Of a stretch of 53,457 nucleotides of DNA, positions 7,570-13,842 are shown piece by piece (the stretch's first letter is position 1; each line of letters opens with the position of its first letter). The notes beneath the pieces were generated by a model. That model made no database searches, was not told the origin of the DNA, and saw only the letters and a program-made list of their open reading frames with translations. The position numbers were made by a program, and so were the translations under genes. The stretch comes from Streptomyces sp. S3(2020) (GTDB lineage: Bacteria > Actinomycetota > Actinomycetes > Streptomycetales > Streptomycetaceae): contig NZ_JABERD010000051.1 in NCBI RefSeq assembly GCF_013044505.1, forward strand, positions 1-53,457, in the 5' to 3' direction.

Positions 7570-8903
7570 CGAGCCGGTCCCCCCTCGTGGTCGGTCTCGT
7601 TCGTCGGTACGTCGGTGGCGGTGCTGTCCGCGCGGGCCGCGGCGGTGCCGGACTGGAGGGCGCCGAGCGCGGCGGCGGCGTCCTCCGGGCTGCGTGCGGC
7701 GTGCTCGGCCGCGGGTGCCTCCGGAGCGGCGGTGCGGGTACGCCGGCGGCGCTGCGGCAGCTCGTCGTGGTGCCCGGAGATGGCGGCTTCGTCCTCGGTG
7801 CCGTAGCCGTGGGACGTCTCCGCCGCGGCCTTGCGCGTCGAGCGCGCGGTGCTGACCGCGGGTGGCTGCTCGGCGGGGTCGATACGGCTGAGGAGATGAC
7901 TCTCGACCCTCAGCACCGCGCGGACCCCGCCGTACGGGGACGGTGAGGAGAGATCGACGCCGAGATCGAACTGCCGGGTCAGCTGGCCGATCGCGGCGAG
8001 GCCCATGCGTGGCGGATCGCCGAGGTCGGTGAGCAGGATCGGCTCGGTACCGGCCACCGTCCGCTGGGCGTGGGCCCGTTCGTCCTGGGTCATGCCCACG
8101 CCCGCGTCGTCGACGGTGACGCAGACTCCGTGATGGACGTGCTCCAGGTTGACCACGACGTCGGTGTCGGGTGCGGAGTGACGCAACGCGTTGTCGAGGA
8201 GCTCGGCCACTATGATGGCGACCGGCTCGACGGCGTGCGACACCAGGGCGGTGCCGGTCTCCAGATGGTTGTGCACCTTGACCCGGTGGTAGCCCGCGAG
8301 CCGCGACTGTCCGCCGGTCACCGCGTCCACCAGGTGCGACTCCTCGCGCGCCAGCCCCACCCAGGCCCCGCACACCACGGCGGCGACCTGCGCCCGGCGC
8401 AGCGACTGCTCGTTCTCGTGGTCCAGTTGGAAGAGGGTCTGTGCCAACTCCGGGTCGTCGTAGCGCTGTTGCAGCTGGCGCAGGGCGTCCTGGAGGCGGT
8501 AGAGGGCCGCCTGGATCTCCCGGGTGGCGCCGCGCATCCCGGCCTGTGCGGCCGCGTCGATACGGGTGCGCTGTGCGAGGAGTTCGGCGCGCAGCCCCAG
8601 CAGGACGCCTTCCAGGGCGATACCCAGGGGCGTTCCCGCGGTGTGCGGCTGGAGCGGGCCCGGCACGGCCATGTGCGGGTGGGCGAGTTGGCGGGCGGCG
8701 GCGGGTGCGCGCTGGGCCGCCAGGTGCTCGACCTCGGCCGTCAACACCTGGAGCGCGCCGTCGAGTCGGGAGCGCAGGGCGTCCGTCTCGGTGCGCTGCC
8801 GGGTCAGTCGGCGCCGTGTGCGCAGCAGACCGCCGCCGAGGGCCAGCGCGGACAGTGTGCCGACGGCGAGTCCGCCGACGGCCAGGTCCGGTAGTTCGAT
8901 CAT
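7566..8903 (-). CDS. cvnA: Conservon sensor kinase-like ATPase (CvnA)
   Basis: A 445-residue protein. One N-terminal hydrophobic segment (about 8-24) anchors it; residues about 100-220 are helical and carry no H-box of classical kinases, as usual for CvnA. The GHKL ATP-binding core is clear: N-box ELLDNALRHS (234-243), G1 box DDAGVGM (265-271) and a G2-like GLAAIGQLTRQF. The C-terminal 130 residues are Ala/Arg-rich and low in complexity. The ATG at 8903 was chosen over an upstream in-frame GTG because family proteins begin just before the hydrophobic segment. It heads the six-gene conservon. Confidence 0.9.
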   Translation of the reverse strand: MIELPDLAVGGLAVGTLSALALGGGLLRTRRRLTRQRTETDALRSRLDGALQVLTAEVEHLAAQRAPAAARQLAHPHMAVPGPLQPHTAGTPLGIALEGVLLGLRAELLAQRTRIDAAAQAGMRGATREIQAALYRLQDALRQLQQRYDDPELAQTLFQLDHENEQSLRRAQVAAVVCGAWVGLAREESHLVDAVTGGQSRLAGYHRVKVHNHLETGTALVSHAVEPVAIIVAELLDNALRHSAPDTDVVVNLEHVHHGVCVTVDDAGVGMTQDERAHAQRTVAGTEPILLTDLGDPPRMGLAAIGQLTRQFDLGVDLSSPSPYGGVRAVLRVESHLLSRIDPAEQPPAVSTARSTRKAAAETSHGYGTEDEAAISGHHDELPQRRRRTRTAAPEAPAAEHAARSPEDAAAALGALQSGTAAARADSTATDVPTNETDHEGGPAR

Positions 8904-9004
8904 CGAATCGGTTTCCAGGGGGAAGGCGGGCAGGGGTGGGTCCGAGGCCCGGTGACAAGGCGCTCGCAGGACAGTACACACCGTCGCCGACCCTTCTCGC
9001 ACGG

Positions 9005-9024
9005 CTGATCGAGACTTCGATCAG
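9005..9024. promoter_or_regulatory. Inverted repeat upstream of the conservon
   Basis: CTGATCGA and TCGATCAG (8 bp each) are separated by GACT. It lies about 100 bases upstream of the cvnA start and about 30 bases upstream of the possible -10. It could be an operator or activator site; no protein can be named. Confidence 0.4.
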
Positions 9025-9205
9025 AAACCGAACGCCCTCTGTTCGCTTCTGCGTCGACTGTCTGAAATGCCGCGTGGTGAAGGCGAGTTGACCCCTTCCC
9101 CGGTGCTCGGATCAGCCCTGCGGAAGGATCACCGCAGGCCCGTTGACCTTTCCGGCGTGCGGCCGTTCGTCGGCCGGCGGTGTCGCCGCCCCGAGGGTCA
9201 GGGGC

Positions 9206-9342
9206 GGCCAGGCGACGGCCCCGCTCGGCATCGGCGTGGACGGCGACCCGCGGACCGTCGCCGACGAACTCGCCCGGCGTGCCGAGGTCGTCGCCCCCGG
9301 CCCCAGGGACCTGCTGGACTTCGTCTGGGGCGTCGGCCGATC
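9206..9342 (+). pseudogene. Coding remnant, about 43 residues, no start or stop of its own
   Basis: In the frame of position 9212, the sequence reads TAPLGIGVDGDPRTVADELARRAEVV followed by APGPRDLLDFVWGVGR, with G or C at almost every third position. The bias is as strong as in the genes around it, but the frame breaks down on both sides and no ribosome binding site fits. It looks like an internal fragment of a deleted gene. I do not recognise the parent protein with confidence. Confidence 0.4.
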
Positions 9343-9429
9343 GCAGGTTCGCACGGGGTCCCGGCGGGGCGTTCGCGCACGTCCAAAACCGTTTGCCCCG
9401 CCGCCACCGCCCGGCCTACGGTCGCGATC

Positions 9430-10350
9430 ATGTTGCCCGTGGTGGAGACCGACGAAGAGTGGGACGAGGTCGTCGGGGACGAGAAGCTGATGCGGGCCGG
9501 CGCGGAGGACCTCCTAGCCCGCCTCGGACTCGGCGACGCGCCCCTGACCCGCTTCCCGGACGGCTCGCAACCGGTCTACGCGGTGGGCGAGGACCGGGTC
9601 CTCAAGCTCTTCCCCACCTCCGCCGCCCAGGACGGCATCGCCGAAGGCCGTGTCCTGTCCCGGCTGCACGGGCAACTCCCCGTACCGACGCCCGGGGTGG
9701 ACGGCTTCGGGTCGTACGAGAACGGCTGGCGGTACGTCCTGATGTCCCGGCTGCCCGGCGAGAACCTCGCCCGGGCCTGGCACCGCATCCCGCGGCCCGA
9801 CCGGGAACGCCTCGCCACCGAGATCGGCGAGGCCCTCGCCGCCCTCCACTCGCTCGACCCGGCCCCGCTGGAGGACGTCCTCGGGCCCGGCGACTGGGGC
9901 GCCTTCCTCGACCGGCAGCGCGCGAACGCCGTGGCCCGGCAGCGCGGCCACGGACTGTCGGACACCTGGCTGGAGCAGATCCCCGACTTCCTCGCCTCGG
10001 TCCCGCTGCCCCGCACCCCACGGCGCTCGCTGCTGCACACCGAGGTCATGCAGCAGCACTTCCTGGTCGACCCCGACGGCTGGCGCCTGACCGGCCTCTT
10101 CGACTTCGAGCCCGCCATGATCGGCGACGCCGCGTACGACTTCGTGGGCGTGGGCCTGTTCGTCACCCGCGGAGACCCGCACCTCCTCGCCCGGCTCAGC
10201 ACGGCGTACGGATGCACCGTCGACCCGGCCCACGCCCTCGCCTACACACTGCTGCACGTGTACAGCAACTTGCCCTGGTACCTGAGGGAGTTGGAGGGTC
10301 CCGCCGAAGGAACCCTCGCCGGGCTCGCCCGCGCGTGGTTCGGCGCCTGA
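9430..10350 (+). CDS. Aminoglycoside phosphotransferase (APH)-fold protein with altered catalytic loop
   Basis: A 306-residue protein kinase-like/APH fold protein. The N-lobe holds VYAVGEDRVLKLFP (ATP-binding Lys), and the C-lobe holds LLHTEVMQQHFLVD followed by LFDFEPAMIGDAAYDF. In active APHs the loop reads HGDxxxxN and the metal site is DxD. Here the catalytic Asp position is Glu and the Asn position is His, while the metal-binding Asp (FDFE) remains. The enzyme may act on a non-antibiotic substrate or with altered chemistry; resistance should not be assumed. The start is the ATG at 9430. Confidence 0.75.
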   Translation: MLPVVETDEEWDEVVGDEKLMRAGAEDLLARLGLGDAPLTRFPDGSQPVYAVGEDRVLKLFPTSAAQDGIAEGRVLSRLHGQLPVPTPGVDGFGSYENGWRYVLMSRLPGENLARAWHRIPRPDRERLATEIGEALAALHSLDPAPLEDVLGPGDWGAFLDRQRANAVARQRGHGLSDTWLEQIPDFLASVPLPRTPRRSLLHTEVMQQHFLVDPDGWRLTGLFDFEPAMIGDAAYDFVGVGLFVTRGDPHLLARLSTAYGCTVDPAHALAYTLLHVYSNLPWYLRELEGPAEGTLAGLARAWFGA

Positions 10351-10618
10351 CACAAAGGCCTCCTCCGCCTGCCGCCCGCCCGCTGGCACGGCCGACGAGT
10401 TCGTCCGGGGCCTGCCGATCGGTGGCGGCTTCCGCGGCCCGGTCATCGTCATCCCGCCCTGCCTCACCTCAGCCTTTCGCTTCGCCGTCGGCCGCGCATC
10501 TGGCTCCGAGGACGCACGGGGTCGGGATCAGGCGATCCCGGCACCTTTGTGCGAGCGTGGCCCCAGGTGCGCGCGTCCGGGCGCCGGGGCAGCGCGCCGA
10601 GAGAGGAAGTGAGCGGGG

Positions 10619-11251
10619 ATGAGTGAGATCGTCGACCAGATCGAGCGCGGGCACCGGGAGGTCGCCACCCGTGAGATCGAGGCGGGAGAGGCCCACGCGG
10701 TCCTGCTGCGGCGCGCCTATGACGCCGGGATCGCCGACGTCTGGGGCGCGGTGACCTCTCCCGAGCGGATCGGGCGGTGGTTCCTGCCGGTCTCCGGGGA
10801 GTTCCGGCTCGGCGGGCGCTATCAGCTGGAGGGCCATGCCGGGGGCGAGATCCTCGCGTGCGTGGCGCCGGAGCGGCTGCGGGTGAGCTGGCTGTACGGG
10901 CCGGACCCGGGCTTCAGCGAGGTCGAGGTGCGGCTCACGCCGGACGGTGAGGGGCGGACGGTCTTCGAGGTGGAGCACGTCGCCGTGGTGCCGGAGGACT
11001 TCTGGAAGCAGTTCGGGCCGGGTGCGGTCGGCATCGGCTGGGACAGCATCGCCCTGGGCCTCGGCATGCACCTCGCGGGCCGCGGGATGAGCCGCGAGGA
11101 GTCCGAGGCCTGGCAGGGCACGGCCGAGGCCAAGGACTTCTTCAGACGGTCCGGCGAGGAGTGGGGCGCGGCCTACGCCGCCTCGGGCGCCGATCCGGAG
11201 ACGGTGACGGCCACGACGACGGCGACGATCGGGGCCTACACGGGGCAATAG
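10619..11251 (+). CDS. SRPBCC (AHSA1-like) family protein
   Basis: A 210-residue cytosolic protein with the START/Bet v1-like SRPBCC fold: AVLLRRAYDAGIADVWGAVTSPERIGRWFLPVSGEFRLGGRY is the usual N-terminal signature of AHSA1-type proteins, and the central WLYGPDPGFSEVEVRLTP strand pattern fits. Such proteins bind hydrophobic ligands or act as co-chaperone-like factors. In actinobacteria they are often coupled to an ArsR regulator, but none is adjacent. A GAGAGGAAG element lies upstream of the ATG. The role is unknown. Confidence 0.82.
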   Translation: MSEIVDQIERGHREVATREIEAGEAHAVLLRRAYDAGIADVWGAVTSPERIGRWFLPVSGEFRLGGRYQLEGHAGGEILACVAPERLRVSWLYGPDPGFSEVEVRLTPDGEGRTVFEVEHVAVVPEDFWKQFGPGAVGIGWDSIALGLGMHLAGRGMSREESEAWQGTAEAKDFFRRSGEEWGAAYAASGADPETVTATTTATIGAYTGQ

Positions 11252-11289
11252 CGGCCCCGACGAGGCTCGCGGCGGCGGCGCCGTGCGGC

Positions 11290-11328
11290 CCGGGTCGGTC
11301 CCGTCGCGGTGTGCGGGGGCCGACCCGG
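11290..11328. terminator. Probable bidirectional terminator between convergent genes
   Basis: CCGGGTCGG (11290-11298) is complementary to CCGACCCGG (11320-11328), with a 21-base loop that can fold further. It lies between the stops of the SRPBCC and AMIN-like genes. Confidence 0.5.
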
Positions 11329-11335
11329 CACAGGG

Positions 11336-11896
11336 TCAGGGCTTGGCGCTCCATGAGTGGGCCACGTCCACCACGACCCGGTCGTCCACCCGCAGGACCC
11401 GGAACGGGAGCCGGGCGCGGACACCGAGGCCGAACTGGGTGTCCCCTTCGAAACTGCCGGCGAACCGGGTGTCCCTGAAGGTGCGGTACCCGTCGAGGTC
11501 CACCCCCGGCAGCGGACGGCTCACCCGTCCGGGATAGGTCGGGGCGCCGGTCTCGACGTCGTAGGCGGGTGCGGCCACCCGTACCTCCAGGACGGCGCCG
11601 CCGCCGACCGGTATCAGCCGGCCCGATCCGTCCTGGTGGAGACGGTCGACGTACCGGACGGAGTAGCCGAGGTCGGCCTTCGCCGCGCCCGGAACGTCCA
11701 CGACCAGCCGGTCGTAGCAGGCGTGCCTTCCGGTCCGCGCGTTCGTCACGGATTCCGCCGTGCTGACGGTTTGGGTCTTGTCGAGGCTGCCCCAGCCGGT
11801 GGGGCAGGTGGTGGCGGCCTGCGCGGGTACCGCGGCCACACCGAGCGTCGCACCCATGAGAGCGACGGTGGCCCATGTCGTTCTGCTTCGTCGCAT
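11336..11896 (-). CDS. Secreted AMIN-like domain protein
   Basis: A 186-residue exported protein. Residues 1-28 form a Sec signal (MRRSRTTWATVALMGATLGVAAVPAQA, cleavage after AQA). The mature part has the pattern of AMIN-like beta-sandwich domains of actinobacteria: CYDRLVVDVPG near the start, VGGGAVLEVRVAAPAYD in the middle and VDDRVVVDVAHSW at the end. Two Cys residues could form a disulfide. AMIN-type domains are linked to the cell envelope, but the function of this secreted group is not established. No partner gene is evident. Confidence 0.75.
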   Translation of the reverse strand: MRRSRTTWATVALMGATLGVAAVPAQAATTCPTGWGSLDKTQTVSTAESVTNARTGRHACYDRLVVDVPGAAKADLGYSVRYVDRLHQDGSGRLIPVGGGAVLEVRVAAPAYDVETGAPTYPGRVSRPLPGVDLDGYRTFRDTRFAGSFEGDTQFGLGVRARLPFRVLRVDDRVVVDVAHSWSAKP

Positions 11897-11916
11897 GATG
11901 TCCCCCGGGGTTCATG

Positions 11917-11937
11917 TGTCTGATATCTCTCCAGACA
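11917..11937. promoter_or_regulatory. Short inverted repeat upstream of the AMIN-like gene
   Basis: TGTCTG (11917-11922) and CAGACA (11932-11937) are separated by nine A/T-richer bases, 20 bases before the start codon. It could be an operator or leader hairpin; weak evidence. Confidence 0.3.
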
Positions 11938-11991
11938 ACCCCCTTGGGGAAAAGGTTGCACCTTGTCCCGGTATTCCGATGTCCCGGGAGC

Positions 11992-12023
11992 GACGGGCCG
12001 TGGCCACACACTCACGGCCCGTC
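11992..12023 (-). terminator. Terminator of the lipoprotein gene
   Basis: A perfect 11-bp stem, GACGGGCCGTG (11992-12002) with CACGGCCCGTC (12013-12023), and a 10-base loop, directly after the stop of the 12026-12721 gene. Confidence 0.75.
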
Positions 12024-12025
12024 CG

Positions 12026-12721
12026 TCAGACGGTCTGGAGGGTCTTCTTCGCCAGTTCGAACGCCGGGGCCATCTTCTCGTGCTCCTCGGTGTCCATACC
12101 GCCCAGATGCACGACGACGGGGCCGTCCGGGGTGGTGACGGCGAAGGCGCTCTCCTTCTTCGTCTCGTCCAGGAGCTCGCTCGTGACGACGTACTGCACC
12201 TCGACACCGGCGACGTCACCCGACGTGAACGAGGTGTACTTCGCCTTGCTCGCGCCGTCCTCGGCCGCGACGAACTCCTCCAGCACGGTGCGCGCGTCGT
12301 CGTCGCCGGGCTCACCGGTCCAGATCCGCAGGAAGCCGATGTAGCCGGCCGGCTTGGCGTCGACCTCGCACGCGGCGGCCACCGGACCCTGGCGGAGGAT
12401 GGAGTCGAGGATCTCCTCGGAGAGTTCCTCGTCGAGATCTCCGGAACCGGTCGAGGAGGCCTCGTCCTGGGCCGCCGCGGAGTCGATGGCCTCCGCCTCC
12501 CAGTCCTTGGCGAGGTCGAAGCTCACGGGCAGCTCGCACGCCGAGCCCGCCGCCCCGATGCTGTCGCCGCTCTCGACGGTCCGGCCGGCGCTCGCCGACG
12601 CGCTCGCCGACGACTTCGCGTCCTTCTTGTCGTCGGCGGCCTCGGAACAGCCCGCCAACACCCCCGCCAGCAAGGCCACACAAGCCATCCGACGCCCCGC
12701 ATTCCCCGCCCTGACCAGCAC
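12026..12721 (-). CDS. Putative lipoprotein of unknown function
   Basis: A 231-residue lipoprotein. With the GTG start at 12721 (GAGGGGAG eight bases upstream), the signal has an Arg pair, a hydrophobic core and lipobox LAGC with the lipidated Cys at residue 25. A Ser/Ala/Lys-rich linker of about 35 residues follows. The remainder is acidic and ends in segments GVEVQYVVTSELLDETKKESAFAV and GPVVVHLGGMDTEEHEKM, reminiscent of small extracellular lipoproteins (DUF3558-like) of actinomycetes; I am not certain of the family. No operon partner is present. Probably envelope-anchored. Confidence 0.7.
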   Translation of the reverse strand: MLVRAGNAGRRMACVALLAGVLAGCSEAADDKKDAKSSASASASAGRTVESGDSIGAAGSACELPVSFDLAKDWEAEAIDSAAAQDEASSTGSGDLDEELSEEILDSILRQGPVAAACEVDAKPAGYIGFLRIWTGEPGDDDARTVLEEFVAAEDGASKAKYTSFTSGDVAGVEVQYVVTSELLDETKKESAFAVTTPDGPVVVHLGGMDTEEHEKMAPAFELAKKTLQTV

Positions 12722-12886
12722 TTCGATGTCTCCCCTCGGTTCAGGGCGCACACATTAGCGGAGGCCACCGACAGCCCGTACCCGGGAGGTGCCTACGCCG
12801 ACCCGGTGCCGGGAAAAACCGGATGACCGCATCCCCGCAGGTCAGCACAATGGAGCGCCATACCCCCGATCCGAAAGGTGGCCGAC

Positions 12887-13597
12887 GTGACCGTCCCGAA
12901 CGTACTGCTGTCCGGCATCGTCGGCTCCACCGCCTACGGCCTCGCCCACGAGGGCTCCGACGTGGACCGCCTCGGCATGTTCGCCGCACCCACCGAGTCC
13001 CTGCTCGGCCTCCACGGGCCGAAGGAGTCCCACGTCAGCACGGCCCCGGACCGCACCCTGCACGAGGCCGCGAAGTGGTGCCGGCTCGCCCTGGGCGGCA
13101 ACCCGACCGCCATGGAACTCGCCTGGCTGCCGACGGAGTTGTACGAGGTCCGCACCCCGCTCGGCGACGAACTCATCGCCCTGCGCACATCGTTCCTGAG
13201 CGCGAAGCGGATCCGCGACGCCTATCTCGGCTACGCCACCCAGCAGTTCCGCCGACTGGAGAACCGGGCCGACCGCTCCTCCTCCGCGGACACCCGCAAA
13301 CGCACGTCCAAGCACGCCCGCCACCTCAAGCGACTGTGCCACCAAGGCCTGGAGCTCTACGCCACCGGCCACCTCACGATCCGCGTCGAGAACCCCGAGG
13401 AATACCGGGAGTTCGGCGAACGGGTCGCCGCCGACGCCTCGGTGGCACGCCCCCTGCTCGCCTACTACGAGACGGCGTTCGACGAGACCCGCACGGTGCT
13501 GCCGGACCACCCCGACGAGGCGGCGGTCGAGGCCTGGCTGCACCGGGTCCGTGACCACTTCTACGCCCGGCTCCAGGAGTTCGGCGCGAGCCGCTGA
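12887..13597 (+). CDS. Nucleotidyltransferase domain protein
   Basis: A 236-residue protein with the polymerase-beta-like nucleotidyltransferase signature near its N-terminus: GSTAYGLAHEGSDVDRLG gives GS at 13-14 and the two metal-binding Asp residues at 25 and 27. The rest is helical, rich in His, Arg and Tyr. The GTG at 12887 was preferred to the one three codons earlier because AAAGG stands eight bases before it. Relatives include uncharacterised tRNA- or nucleotide-acting transferases and antitoxin-like MNT proteins; no HEPN partner is next to it. A strong terminator follows. Confidence 0.78.
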   Translation: MTVPNVLLSGIVGSTAYGLAHEGSDVDRLGMFAAPTESLLGLHGPKESHVSTAPDRTLHEAAKWCRLALGGNPTAMELAWLPTELYEVRTPLGDELIALRTSFLSAKRIRDAYLGYATQQFRRLENRADRSSSADTRKRTSKHARHLKRLCHQGLELYATGHLTIRVENPEEYREFGERVAADASVARPLLAYYETAFDETRTVLPDHPDEAAVEAWLHRVRDHFYARLQEFGASR

Positions 13598-13613
13598 CCG
13601 TGAACGCGGGCCG

Positions 13614-13651
13614 CCCGCCCGGCCGCAGTCGTACGGCTGCGGCCGGGCGGG
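13614..13651 (+). terminator. Strong terminator of the nucleotidyltransferase gene
   Basis: A perfect 15-bp stem, left arm 13614-13628 and right arm 13637-13651 (CCCGCCCGGCCGCAG and its complement), with an 8-base loop. It separates the nucleotidyltransferase from the synthetase leader region. Confidence 0.85.
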
Positions 13652-13689
13652 ACCGGTAAAACCGGATGCCCGGCGACGGACCCCGTTGC

Positions 13690-13695
13690 TACCCT
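13690..13695 (+). promoter_or_regulatory. Predicted -10 box (TACCCT) for a leaderless leader transcript
   Basis: TACCCT fits the TANNNT -10 consensus of the main sigma factor. It lies seven bases before the ATG of the leader ORF, so transcription would begin at or next to that ATG. No clear -35 is visible. The ATG has no ribosome binding site, which supports a leaderless start. Confidence 0.55.
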
Positions 13696-13702
13696 CGGCC
13701 CC

Positions 13703-13756
13703 ATGATCACGCCCACGCCTCAGCGCCGCATGATGCCCCCGCACCGGGGCTGCTGA
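13703..13756 (+). CDS. Leader peptide with tandem Met codons upstream of a methionyl-tRNA synthetase
   Basis: A 17-codon ORF, MITPTPQRRMMPPHRGC, in a different frame from the synthetase. Codons 10 and 11 are ATG ATG; two adjacent Met codons in 17 is unusual in a proteome where Met is rare. The stop (13754-13756) lies just past RNA segment 2 of the attenuator. The product itself is probably not functional: the act of translation senses charged Met-tRNA. Ribosomes stalled at codons 10-11 would mask segment 1. The short length and lack of a Shine-Dalgarno site lower certainty. Confidence 0.68.
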   Translation: MITPTPQRRMMPPHRGC

Positions 13757-13798
13757 GCGCGCACGCGCACCGATACCGAGGCCCCGGAACGGGGCCTT
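13735..13798 (+). promoter_or_regulatory. Met-responsive transcription attenuator (predicted)
   Basis: Four segments can be read. Segment 1 GCCCC (13735-13739) pairs with segment 2 GGGGC (13746-13750), right after the ATG ATG codons. Segment 2 extended, CCGGGGC (13744-13750), is perfectly complementary to segment 3 GCCCCGG (13781-13787). Segment 3 also pairs with segment 4 in the terminator (13779-13797). Rapid translation to the leader stop covers segment 2 and favours the terminator; stalling at Met codons frees segment 2 to form the antiterminator. There is no T-box consensus, so this is ribosome-mediated attenuation rather than tRNA binding. Hand-folded. Confidence 0.68.
13779..13797 (+). 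terminator. Attenuator terminator hairpin in front of the synthetase
   Basis: AGGCCCCG (13779-13786) and CGGGGCCT (13790-13797) form a perfect 8-bp stem with a GAA triloop; a G-U pair can extend it. It lies 45 bases before the synthetase ATG, inside its own leader. Confidence 0.7.
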
Positions 13799-13842
13799 CA
13801 CGCGTGGAGCGGATCAGGTCCCGTCGCCGGGCAGGAGGACCG

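Larger units (their letters stand above)
8904..9429. other. Intergenic region between cvnA and the phosphotransferase-like gene
   Basis: This 526-bp divergent region holds the conservon promoter region, a 20-bp inverted repeat (9005-9024), a small hairpin CCTGCGG/CCGCAGG (9117-9123 with 9132-9138) and a stretch with strong coding bias but no intact gene (about 9206-9342). A possible -10 for cvnA is TACTGT on the minus strand (8971-8976); no convincing -35 was seen. Confidence 0.5.

Noticed and set aside
9430..10350. Antibiotic resistance kinase
   Set aside because: The catalytic loop is changed at two key positions and there is no antibiotic-gene context.
13666..13842. N-terminal extension of the MetRS from 13666
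   Set aside because: It would run through the leader ORF and terminator, has no ribosome site, and the AGGAGG-preceded ATG at 13843 starts exactly at the family N-terminus.
13703..13842. T-box riboswitch upstream of the synthetases
   Set aside because: No T-box consensus (AGGGUGGNACCGCG) or stem I elements in either leader; the codon runs and alternative stems point to ribosome-mediated attenuation.
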